From CAJWPI01 sp964571215 (GTDB lineage Bacteria; Pseudomonadota; Gammaproteobacteria; Magnimaribacterales; Magnimaribacteraceae), in contig CAZMZZ010000030.1 in NCBI GenBank assembly GCA_964571215.1, positions 1 through 18,837 of the forward strand: a stretch of DNA of 18,837 bases, in the 5' to 3' direction. Each line of letters opens with the position of its first letter. The first letter of the stretch is position 1. Below are positions 7,531 through 13,329 of the stretch, piece by piece. The notes under the pieces are model-generated. The model was not told the DNA's origin, did not search any database, and saw nothing but the letters and a program-made list of their open reading frames with translations. The translations under genes were made by a program, and so were the position numbers.

Positions 7531-8340
7531 TTAAATATCTTCTGATTTCCTAATACTAATTTCTCCATAACGAAAGGACAAAATTTCACCATTCTTTTTT
7601 ATTAAGATCTCTCCTTTCTTGTTTATTCCTATTACTTTGCCAAATATTTTTATTTTATCTGACAACTCTATTACACAATCTTTGTTGTTGAGTATGTGCA
7701 AGTTTTGAAACGAGTCTTTGTAAGAAGAAAAACCTAGTTCAGGGAATTTAATTGAGAGATTTAAGATTCCTTTTAATAATTTACTTGCAATAAGGTTTCT
7801 ATCCAAAGGTTGATCAGAAAAATCAGATAAAGAAACCCAATTTTGGTTTATGGAAGATCCTTCTTCCTTTGTCATATTAATGTTTATTCCTATACCAATA
7901 ACTATCTCTGAAATTTTTTTCTTTTGCTGAGAAGTTTCTATAAGAATTCCTCCAAATTTTTTATCATCAATAATGAGGTCATTAGGCCACTTTATTCTTA
8001 TTTTTTGCTTTACCATAGTTTGAAGATTTTCAGCAATGACTACAGCTGTGGCTAAGCTTAAACCATCTAATTTAGAAAGATTAAATTTAGTTTTCCAAGC
8101 GAACGAAAAATAAATGTTCTTACCATAAGGACTTATCCAATTTCTTTTATTTCTTCCTTTACCCAGAGTTTGTTGTTCTGCAAAGAATGCAACTTTTCTT
8201 TTTTTTTCATCTTTTTTAAGGAAATATTTGGCATCTTCATTAGTAGACCTGGTTATTTCTATTATTTCAATATCGTCTAGATCATATAAATCATGTTTTT
8301 TTATGTTTTTAAGAATCTTTTTCTTTGATAGAAGTATCAT
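7531..8340 (-). CDS. birA: Biotin-protein ligase without the DNA-binding domain
   Basis: 269-residue biotin-[acetyl-CoA carboxylase carrier] ligase. It makes biotinyl-AMP and attaches biotin to the carrier protein AccB in the cytoplasm. Visible motifs are RSTNED, the adenylate-binding loop GKGRNKRNW (E. coli GRGRRGRKW), SPYGKNIYFSF, KWPNDL, KFGGILIE and the C-terminal GEISIRKSED, close to E. coli GEISLR. The protein begins at the point equivalent to about residue 67 of E. coli BirA. An in-frame stop lies 43-45 bases upstream of the ATG, so there is no room for the winged-helix repressor domain. It should be a pure ligase and not the biotin-operon repressor. Position next to the tRNA-tuf-secE-nusG block matches the E. 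coli neighbourhood, which supports orthology, although coaA and murB are not next to it here. Confidence 0.93.
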   Translation of the reverse strand: MILLSKKKILKNIKKHDLYDLDDIEIIEITRSTNEDAKYFLKKDEKKRKVAFFAEQQTLGKGRNKRNWISPYGKNIYFSFAWKTKFNLSKLDGLSLATAVVIAENLQTMVKQKIRIKWPNDLIIDDKKFGGILIETSQQKKKISEIVIGIGININMTKEEGSSINQNWVSLSDFSDQPLDRNLIASKLLKGILNLSIKFPELGFSSYKDSFQNLHILNNKDCVIELSDKIKIFGKVIGINKKGEILIKKNGEILSFRYGEISIRKSEDI

Positions 8341-8387
8341 TTTGCTAGTAATCCTTAATAGTAGGTTAACAAATAAATCAATTTATG

Positions 8388-8416
8388 TTGACAACGTATT
8401 ATCGCATGGTGAGAAT
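8388..8416 (+). promoter_or_regulatory. Candidate sigma70 promoter for tRNA-Tyr
   Basis: A perfect -35 box TTGACA (8388-8393) is followed after exactly 17 bp by GAGAAT (8411-8416; four of six match TATAAT). The next bases, TGCCCGCC (8417-8424), are strikingly G+C-rich for this genome and resemble the discriminator of stable-RNA promoters repressed in the stringent response. The predicted start is about 8423-8425, leaving a leader of about 15 nt before mature tRNA-Tyr at 8439. A TATTAT at 8397-8402 is an alternative -10 but has no -35 at proper spacing. Confidence 0.55.
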
Positions 8417-8438
8417 TGCCCGCCATATAGTGTACTTA

Positions 8439-8523
8439 GGAGGGGTTGGGGAGCGGTCAAACCCAGCAGACTGTAAATCTGCCGCCTCGTGCTTCGCAGG
8501 TTCGAATCCTGCCTCCTCCACCA
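8439..8523 (+). tRNA. tRNA-Tyr (anticodon GTA)
   Basis: An 85-nt class II tRNA with encoded CCA. Acceptor strand GGAGGGG (8439-8445) pairs with CTCCTCC (8513-8519) with one G-U, then A73 and CCA (8521-8523). The anticodon stem GCAGA/TCTGC (8466-8470 and 8478-8482) encloses the loop CTGTAAA with anticodon GTA at 8473-8475. The T arm is GCAGG, TTCGAAT, CCTGC (8496-8512). The long variable arm (8483-8495) is as expected for bacterial tRNA-Tyr. It is the first gene of the + strand block and has its own candidate promoter. Confidence 0.97.
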
Positions 8524-8570
8524 TTTTTGTTTATTTTCTAGTTAAGAAGGTTAAAAACTCTGAAAATTGC

Positions 8571-8599
8571 TTGCATTAGCAGCTTAAAGATACTATAAA
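8571..8599 (+). promoter_or_regulatory. Candidate promoter for tRNA-Thr-tuf
   Basis: TTGCAT (8571-8576) and TATAAA (8594-8599, five of six match TATAAT) are separated by 17 bp. They are followed by a G+C-rich segment, GCCTTCCGGGC (8600-8610), again like a stringent discriminator. The start would be near 8606, giving a leader of about 125 nt before tRNA-Thr. AAAGCC (8597-8602) can pair with GGCTTT (8608-8613), so the same bases could instead form a short terminator-like hairpin for the tRNA-Tyr transcript. The nearest T-run (8626-8632) is 12 bases downstream, which argues against an efficient intrinsic terminator. The remaining spacer up to 8730 is A+T-rich and shows no further gene. Confidence 0.4.
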
Positions 8600-8730
8600 G
8601 CCTTCCGGGCTTTGGGTAGTTGGCGTTTTTTTGGGTATTTTTTGTACTTTTGTAAGTTATGGTCTAATTATTGATTAATTATCGGGCCTATTTTACTAAC
8701 TTACTTTATACCGAAGAACAAGGCTTTAAT

Positions 8731-8806
<76 letters not shown>

Positions 8807-8837
8807 GATAAGAATAAAAAAATTATTAGGAAAAACA

Positions 8838-10022
8838 ATGAGTAAAGAGAAATTTGAAAGAACTAAACCTCATGTTAATGTAGGGACAATAGGCCATGTT
8901 GATCATGGGAAAACAACTTTGACAGCTGCTTTGACTAAGGTAAGTGCTGATTCATATGGTTCTGATTTTACAGCTTTTGAAGGGATAGATAATGCACCTG
9001 AAGAAAAAGAAAGGGGTATTACTATTGCTACATCTCATGTCGAGTATGATTCAGAAGCTAGACATTATGCACATGTTGATTGTCCTGGACATGCGGATTA
9101 TGTAAAAAATATGATTACAGGAGCTGCTCAGATGGATGGAGCAATTTTAGTAGTTAGTGCTGCTGATGGACCTATGCCTCAGACGAGAGAACATATTCTT
9201 CTAGCAAAGCAAGTCGGAGTAGATCATATTGTTGTTTTTCTTAATAAGTCTGATCAGGTAGATGATGCTGAGCTTATTGAGCTAGTTGAGATAGAAGTTA
9301 GAGATTTGTTGAAAGAATACGAGTTCCCTGGGGATGATACGCCTATAATAGTTGGCTCTGCTTTAAAGGCTCTAGAAGGAGATGCTGAGCAAGTTGAGAA
9401 GGTCAAAGAACTAGTGGCTTCATTAGATACTTTTATCCCTGAACCTGTAAGAGATACTGATAAGCCATTTTTGATGCCAATTGAGGATATCTTCACCATA
9501 CAAGGAAGAGGAACAGTTGTAACAGGAAGAATTGAAAGAGGAATAGTAAAAGTTAATGATGAGATAGAGATTGTTGGTATAAGAGAAACCTCAAAGACAG
9601 TTTGCACTGGAGTGGAAATGTTTAGAAAACTTTTAGATGAAGGGAGAGCTGGAGAAAATGTTGGCATTCTTTTAAGGGGAACTGAAAGGGAAGATGTAGA
9701 AAGAGGACAGGTTCTTTCAAAACCATCTTCAATTACTCCCCATACTAAGTTTGAAGCTCAAGTATATGTCTTAACAAAAGAAGAAGGAGGGAGACACACG
9801 CCTTTCTTTAAAGGTTATAGACCCCAATTTTATGTTAGAACAACCGATGTGACTGGAGCAGTTGAACTTCCCAAGGACGTAGAGATGGTAATGCCCGGTG
9901 ATGATATCTCAATGAATGTAGAGCTTATTTCCCCGGTAGCAATGGAAGAAGGTATGAGGTTTGCAATTCGGGAAGGTGGAAGAACAGTAGGTTCTGGGGT
10001 TGTTTCCAAAATAATTGAGTAG
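8838..10022 (+). CDS. tuf: Elongation factor Tu
   Basis: 394-residue GTPase that delivers aminoacyl-tRNA to the ribosome, the same length as in E. coli. The G domain shows GHVDHGKT (G1), the effector segment with NAPEEKERGIT, DCPGHADY (G3), NKSD (G4, where E. coli has NKCD) and SALKAL (G5). Domains 2 and 3 follow, with GRGTVVTGR and the C-terminal REGGRTVGSGVVSKI. The ATG is preceded by a modest AGGA-type ribosome site. The gene sits between tRNA-Thr (31 bp upstream) and tRNA-Trp. Its TAG stop (10020-10022) shares its last two bases with the mature 5' end of tRNA-Trp, so transcript processing and translation termination meet at the same site. Whether the genome has a second tuf copy cannot be seen here. 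Confidence 0.98.
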   Translation: MSKEKFERTKPHVNVGTIGHVDHGKTTLTAALTKVSADSYGSDFTAFEGIDNAPEEKERGITIATSHVEYDSEARHYAHVDCPGHADYVKNMITGAAQMDGAILVVSAADGPMPQTREHILLAKQVGVDHIVVFLNKSDQVDDAELIELVEIEVRDLLKEYEFPGDDTPIIVGSALKALEGDAEQVEKVKELVASLDTFIPEPVRDTDKPFLMPIEDIFTIQGRGTVVTGRIERGIVKVNDEIEIVGIRETSKTVCTGVEMFRKLLDEGRAGENVGILLRGTEREDVERGQVLSKPSSITPHTKFEAQVYVLTKEEGGRHTPFFKGYRPQFYVRTTDVTGAVELPKDVEMVMPGDDISMNVELISPVAMEEGMRFAIREGGRTVGSGVVSKIIE

Positions 10023-10096
10023 GCCAGTAGCTCAATTGGCAGAGCGGTGGTCTCCAAAACCACAGGTTGGGGGTTCGATTCCCTCCTGGCCTGCCA
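10021..10096 (+). tRNA. tRNA-Trp (anticodon CCA)
   Basis: A 76-nt tRNA with encoded CCA. Acceptor AGGCCAG (10021-10027) pairs fully with CTGGCCT (10086-10092), then G73 and CCA (10094-10096). The anticodon stem GTGGT/ACCAC (10047-10051 and 10059-10063) encloses CTCCAAA with anticodon CCA at 10054-10056. The T arm is GGGGG, TTCGATT, CCCTC (10069-10085), with one G-U pair. A1 and G73 match E. coli tRNA-Trp. Bases 1-2 are the last two bases of the tuf stop codon. Confidence 0.97.
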
Positions 10097-10120
10097 AGGA
10101 GCGAGTGGTCTTTTTCAGGT

Positions 10121-10480
10121 ATGGATAGTGTTATAAATAAAATGCAAAATTATTTCAGGTGGTTTGTAGGTCTCTTGTTCGTAGGATTAGCAGTCTTTTT
10201 AAATGCTTATTTTGTTCAAGAACCTCTGCTTTACAGAGTAATAGGTGTAATTTTATTAGTTAGTCTTGGCTTGATTGTTCTTGTTACAACATCTGAAGGA
10301 AAAGATGCATTTAAGATAATGCTAGATTCTCGTACTGAAATTAGAAGGGTTGTTTGGCCCACTAGGAATGAGACATTGCAGACTACTTTAATAGTTTTAG
10401 TGGCTATCTTCATATCAGGACTAGTTTTGTGGGGTCTAGATTCTTTATTTGGCTGGATTACAGCCAGCTTCTTGAGGTAA
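10121..10480 (+). CDS. secE: Preprotein translocase subunit SecE
   Basis: 119-residue inner-membrane subunit of the SecYEG protein-conducting channel. Three hydrophobic segments are visible, at about 14-32, 38-56 and 93-112, the three-helix form typical of gammaproteobacteria. Between the second and third lies the conserved amphipathic hinge, with EIRRVVWPTRNET at about 74-86. I chose the ATG at 10121, giving MDSVINKM. Upstream in-frame codons lead only to a TTG inside tRNA-Trp and would encode tRNA sequence. An AAGGAG at 10096-10101 is about 19 bases upstream, too far for a standard ribosome site. The AGGT touching the ATG is too close, so initiation is not explained by a normal Shine-Dalgarno spacing. 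The ATG at 10142 is a second possible start. The gene is 24 bp after tRNA-Trp. Confidence 0.93.
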   Translation: MDSVINKMQNYFRWFVGLLFVGLAVFLNAYFVQEPLLYRVIGVILLVSLGLIVLVTTSEGKDAFKIMLDSRTEIRRVVWPTRNETLQTTLIVLVAIFISGLVLWGLDSLFGWITASFLR

Positions 10481-10482
10481 TT

Positions 10483-11016
10483 ATGACTAAAGAATGGTAT
10501 GTAATTCATGCTTATTCAGGCTACGAGAATAAGGTTAGAGAGGCATTACTTGAGAGAATCAATAGATTTGAAATGCAAAAAGCTTTTGGAGATATCATAG
10601 TACCAGCAGAAGAAGTTGTGGAATTGAGGGGAGGTCAAGAAAGAAGAAAACAAAGAAAATTCTTTCCAGGATATGTACTAGTGAATATGGAATTAAATGA
10701 TGATACTTGGCACTTAGTAAAAGATACTCCGAGAGTGATGGGATTTATTGGGGGGACAAAGGAAAATCCTTCTCCTATATCGCAAAAGGAAGCTGACAAT
10801 ATTATGCAACAATTAGAAACAGGCACAGAAACCCTCAAGCCTTCTATTAATTTTGAACCAGGTGAGATGGTAAGAGTTATAGAGGGACCATTTAATGATT
10901 TTAGTGGGGTGGTAGAAGAAGTTAATTATGAGAAGAGCAAAGTTAGAGTTGCTGTTTTAATTTTTGGAAGATCCACTGGTGTCGAATTGGAATTTAGTCA
11001 GGTAGAAAAAGCATAA
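10483..11016 (+). CDS. nusG: Transcription termination/antitermination factor NusG
   Basis: 177-residue elongation factor that binds RNA polymerase and links it to Rho or the leading ribosome (E. coli NusG has 181 residues). The N-terminal NGN domain begins KEWYVIHAYSGYENKV and includes KFFPGYVLV and a TPRVMGFIGG stretch. The KOW domain follows, with GEMVRVIEGPFNDFSG and VAVLIFGR. The ATG at 10483 lies two bases after the secE stop, with GAGGT (10474-10478) as ribosome site. An upstream in-frame ATG at 10429 would add 18 residues unlike any NusG and would overlap secE, so it was not used. The stop shares one base with the rplK start. Confidence 0.97.
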   Translation: MTKEWYVIHAYSGYENKVREALLERINRFEMQKAFGDIIVPAEEVVELRGGQERRKQRKFFPGYVLVNMELNDDTWHLVKDTPRVMGFIGGTKENPSPISQKEADNIMQQLETGTETLKPSINFEPGEMVRVIEGPFNDFSGVVEEVNYEKSKVRVAVLIFGRSTGVELEFSQVEKA

Positions 11017-11444
11017 TGGCAAAAGAGATTGAAACTTATATAAGGCTCCAGGTTCCTGCCGGACAGGCCTCTCCTAGTCCTCCTGTAGGACCTGCTTTAG
11101 GTCAACATGGTCTTAATTTAATGGATTTTTGTAATGCATTTAATGCCAGAACCAAAGAGTCTGAACAAGGAGTTCCAGTTCCGGTAGTTATAAGTGTTCA
11201 TAAAGATAAATCTTTTGACTTCATAATTAAAACAACACCAGCGTCAATCTTAATTAAGAAAGCAGCAGGAGTATCAAAGGGGAGTGGAACTCCAAATAGT
11301 TTAAAAGTAGGAACAGTTACTAGATCACAACTAGAAGAGATAGCAAAGAAGAAAGATCCAGATCTAACTGCTGCTGATATGGATGCAGCTGTCAGGACAT
11401 TAGAAGGTAGTGCACGAAGTGCTGGAATAACAGTAGAAGGTTAA
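11016..11444 (+). CDS. rplK: 50S ribosomal protein L11
   Basis: 142-residue L11 of the GTPase-associated centre, the same length as in E. coli. The N-terminal domain has the proline-rich SPSPPVGPALGQHG, where PrmA and thiostrepton-site contacts lie. The C-terminal 23S rRNA-binding domain has KKAAGVSKGSG and ends LEGSARSAGITVEG. It starts on the last base of the nusG stop (TAATG) and ends with another TAATG overlap into rplA. There is therefore no intergenic room for a separate L11 promoter or for the L1-binding leader that precedes rplK in E. coli. Confidence 0.98.
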   Translation: MAKEIETYIRLQVPAGQASPSPPVGPALGQHGLNLMDFCNAFNARTKESEQGVPVPVVISVHKDKSFDFIIKTTPASILIKKAAGVSKGSGTPNSLKVGTVTRSQLEEIAKKKDPDLTAADMDAAVRTLEGSARSAGITVEG

Positions 11445-12133
11445 TGAGTAAAAAGTCTAAAAGACAAGAATATATTGGCTCTGTACGAAAGAAGAGATAT
11501 CAAATTTCTGAAGCTATGGATATATTGAGTGATTCGCCTAAAACAAAGTTTCAGGAATCTTTAGATGTTTCAATTAGATTAGGAATAGATCCAGAAAAGT
11601 CAGATCAGAATGTGAGAGGAGCAACTTCTCTCCCTTCAGGCTCAGGGAAGTCATGTAAAGTTGCAGTAGTTGTAGAAGGAGATCTAGCAAAAGAAGCTGA
11701 GCAAGCGGGTGCTGATGCAGTAGGAATGGAAGATTTAGTGAAAAAGCTACAGGAAAACCAAGAAGATTTCGATGTAATAATTGCTACCCCAGATACAATG
11801 AAGCTAGTAAGCCCTCTTGGAAAAATTTTAGGTCCAAAAGGAATTATGCCTAACCCCAAAACAGGAACTGTCACAAAAGATGTTGGCAAGGCTGTTAAGA
11901 ATGCCAAAGCTGGTCAAATAAGATACAGAGCTGATAAAGGAGGGATTGTTCATGGAAGAATAGGAGATCTCACTTTTGACTCAAGTAAGGTAAAAGATAA
12001 TTTAGAGGCTTTATTAGAAGATTTAAAACGTAACAAGCCCCCTTCATCAAAGGGAGTCTTTATTAAGAAAGTATTTCTTTCTTCCACTATGGGAGCTGGA
12101 ATAGAGATTGAACTATCTTCTTTGAGGTATTAA
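11444..12133 (+). CDS. rplA: 50S ribosomal protein L1
   Basis: 229-residue L1 of the 50S stalk (E. coli 234 residues). It binds 23S rRNA near the E site and, in many bacteria, represses its own message. The family signature around LGKILGPKGIMPNPKTGTVT lies in the middle of the protein, followed by IRYRADKGGIVHGRIG and the C-terminal SSTMGAGIEIE. Its start overlaps the rplK stop by one base, so the two are translationally coupled. The stop at 12131-12133 is followed by a 192-bp leader region of the next operon segment, the largest gap in the ribosomal block. Confidence 0.98.
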   Translation: MSKKSKRQEYIGSVRKKRYQISEAMDILSDSPKTKFQESLDVSIRLGIDPEKSDQNVRGATSLPSGSGKSCKVAVVVEGDLAKEAEQAGADAVGMEDLVKKLQENQEDFDVIIATPDTMKLVSPLGKILGPKGIMPNPKTGTVTKDVGKAVKNAKAGQIRYRADKGGIVHGRIGDLTFDSSKVKDNLEALLEDLKRNKPPSSKGVFIKKVFLSSTMGAGIEIELSSLRY

Positions 12134-12150
12134 ATGAATTTCTTTATAGA
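12122..12150 (+). promoter_or_regulatory. Candidate promoter for the rplJ-rplL-rpoBC segment
   Basis: TTGAGG (12122-12127) and TATAGA (12145-12150) each match four of six consensus bases and are exactly 17 bp apart, straddling the end of rplA. The predicted start at about 12157 would give a leader that contains the whole L10-type RNA structure. In E. coli a promoter (P-L10) is also found ahead of rplJ. Boxes this weak arise often in A+T-rich DNA, so this is tentative. Confidence 0.3.
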
Positions 12151-12184
12151 AAAAGAGTTTCTTCAATATGGTGCTAAAAGAGAG

Positions 12185-12249
12185 CATCTGTCGAAGATCG
12201 TAGGTGCAGAATTTACTATTCTGCTTAAATCTTACAGCCTACGTAGATG
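12185..12249 (+). ncRNA. Ribosomal protein L10 leader RNA
   Basis: Folds as a stacked hairpin just upstream of rplJ. The outer stem is CATCT (12185-12189) with AGATG (12245-12249). A nine-base 5' internal loop follows. The middle stem is CGTAGG (12199-12204) with CCTACG (12238-12243), and a U-G pair is possible at 12205/12237. The inner stem is GCAGAAT (12206-12212) with ATTCTGC (12218-12224), with a five-base loop. A 12-base bulge, TTAAATCTTACA (12225-12236), lies on the 3' side. The sequence and bulge resemble the gammaproteobacterial L10 leader, where L10(L12)4 binds and represses rplJ-rplL translation. Confidence 0.8.
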
Positions 12250-12276
12250 GATAAGAACTATTTATTTAGTTCCATA

Positions 12277-12316
12277 TCCAACAACATTACCAATCTACAA
12301 AAGGTTGGTAATTGGA
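12277..12316 (+). promoter_or_regulatory. Hairpin covering the rplJ Shine-Dalgarno region
   Basis: ATTACCAA (12286-12293) pairs perfectly with TTGGTAAT (12305-12312) around an 11-base loop. TCCA (12277-12280) can extend the stem with TGGA (12313-12316), leaving a five-base bulge. The rplJ ribosome site GGAG (12314-12317) would be largely paired. CCAAC (12278-12282) can alternatively pair with GTTGG (12304-12308). This is a likely expression platform for the L10 leader just upstream. Confidence 0.5.
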
Positions 12317-12325
12317 GTGTAAGTA

Positions 12326-12853
12326 ATGCCAATGCGCATTGATGACAAGAAATTAGCTGTAAAAGAGCTAAATGAAATTGCGACTTCAGCTTTGTCTGTT
12401 GTTGCAGCGGATTATCATGGCACATCTGTATCTGAGATTACAAAGTTACGGAAGGATGCTAGAGAATCTGAAGTTTATCTAAAAGTGATAAGGAATACTT
12501 TGGCTAGAAAAGCATTAAGTGAAACCAAATTCTCTTGCTTAGATGAATTGTTGGTAGGACCTACAATTCTAGCCTTTTCTTTGAACGACCCTACTAGCGC
12601 AATGAAGTTAGTAAATGATTTTAAAAAAGTTAATTCTAGCTTTGAAGTAAAGGGTCTATCTTTAGGAGATTCACTCTTAGAACTTTCTAGATTAGCAGAA
12701 ATTGCTAATTTACCCTCTAGAGATCAAGCTATAGGTCAATTAGCTGGGGTAATCAATGCACCACTAAACAAGCTTGTGTCTTTATTGTCACAAGTTCCTT
12801 CAAAGTTAGTAAGAACACTTGAATCAGTGAAGAGGCAGAAGGAAGAGGCATAA
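12326..12853 (+). CDS. rplJ: 50S ribosomal protein L10
   Basis: 175-residue L10, the base of the ribosomal stalk that anchors the L7/L12 dimers (E. coli 165 residues). The N-terminal rRNA-binding domain carries VVAADYHGTSVSEITKLRK, then VIRNTLARKAL and a VGPTILAFS strand. The C-terminal helix that binds L12 ends KLVRTLESVKRQKEEA. The ATG at 12326 has GGAG eight bases upstream; a second ATG two codons later is possible. It is preceded by an L10-type leader and a hairpin over the ribosome site, so autoregulation by the L10-L12 complex is expected. rplL follows after 32 bp. Confidence 0.97.
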   Translation: MPMRIDDKKLAVKELNEIATSALSVVAADYHGTSVSEITKLRKDARESEVYLKVIRNTLARKALSETKFSCLDELLVGPTILAFSLNDPTSAMKLVNDFKKVNSSFEVKGLSLGDSLLELSRLAEIANLPSRDQAIGQLAGVINAPLNKLVSLLSQVPSKLVRTLESVKRQKEEA

Positions 12854-12885
12854 CTTATTTTTTTAAATTTAAATGGAGAAAAAAA

Positions 12886-13272
12886 ATGGCGTTAAAAAAA
12901 GAAGAAATTTTAGAAGCTATATCTGAAATGTCTGTAATGGATATTGTAGATTTAATTTCTGCAATGGAAGAGAAATTTGGAGTATCTGCTGCTGCACCTG
13001 TTGCTGCAGTTGCTGCTGCACCAAGTTCAGAAGAATCAGATAATTCAGGCGATGAAGCAGCTGCTACTGTTGATCTAAACTTAGCTGAAGTAGGAGAGAA
13101 AAAAGTTGACGTAATTAAAGCTGTGAGAACTATAACTGGATTGGGGTTAAAAGATGCAAAGGCATTAGTTGATGAGGCACCTTCAACTCTTAAAGAAGGT
13201 ATAGCTAAAGCTGAAGCGGAAGAACATGGCAAGATGTTAGAAGAAGCCGGTGCTAAAGTTGAACTAAAGTAA
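12886..13272 (+). CDS. rplL: 50S ribosomal protein L7/L12
   Basis: 128-residue stalk protein that recruits translational GTPases. The N-terminal dimerisation domain contains EILEAISEMSVMDIVDLI. An Ala-rich flexible hinge, here with acidic and serine residues (about 44-64), follows. The C-terminal domain carries the factor-binding helix KKVDVIKAVRTITGLGLKDA and ends EEAGAKVELK. GGAG (12875-12878) lies seven bases before the ATG. The gene is 57 bp ahead of rpoB. No hairpin with a T-run is visible in that spacer, so no transcription attenuator between rplL and rpoB is apparent. Confidence 0.98.
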   Translation: MALKKEEILEAISEMSVMDIVDLISAMEEKFGVSAAAPVAAVAAAPSSEESDNSGDEAAATVDLNLAEVGEKKVDVIKAVRTITGLGLKDAKALVDEAPSTLKEGIAKAEAEEHGKMLEEAGAKVELK

Positions 13273-13329
13273 TCTTGGTAAGAAACATTAGTAGGAAAAA
13301 TTAATAACTATTCAATTTAAGGAGAACAT

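Noticed and set aside
7191..7553. + strand frame opposite the nucleotidyltransferase gene
   Set aside because: It is antisense to a gene with clear HxGH motifs. Its hydrophobic content mirrors that gene.
8385..8579. Open frame crossing tRNA-Tyr
   Set aside because: It reads through the tRNA and its promoter and has no protein-family character.
9254..10063. - strand frames opposite tuf
   Set aside because: Low-complexity Ser/Thr-rich translations antisense to a highly conserved gene, with no independent support.
10067..10120. N-terminal extension of SecE from a TTG at 10067
   Set aside because: It would translate the 3' half of tRNA-Trp and adds residues not found in SecE. ATG 10121 is preferred.
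10429..10482. N-terminal extension of NusG from the ATG at 10429
   Set aside because: It overlaps secE in another frame and adds 18 residues unlike NusG. ATG 10483 has a ribosome site.
12134..12322. A 62-codon open frame between rplA and rplJ
   Set aside because: It has no recognisable domain, begins directly after the rplA stop without a ribosome site, and overlies the L10 leader structure. Its open frame is best explained by the base-paired RNA.
12855..13232. - strand frame opposite rplL, rich in Ala, Ser and Thr
   Set aside because: It is a mirror of the Ala-rich L7/L12 hinge codons and has no domain or ribosome site.
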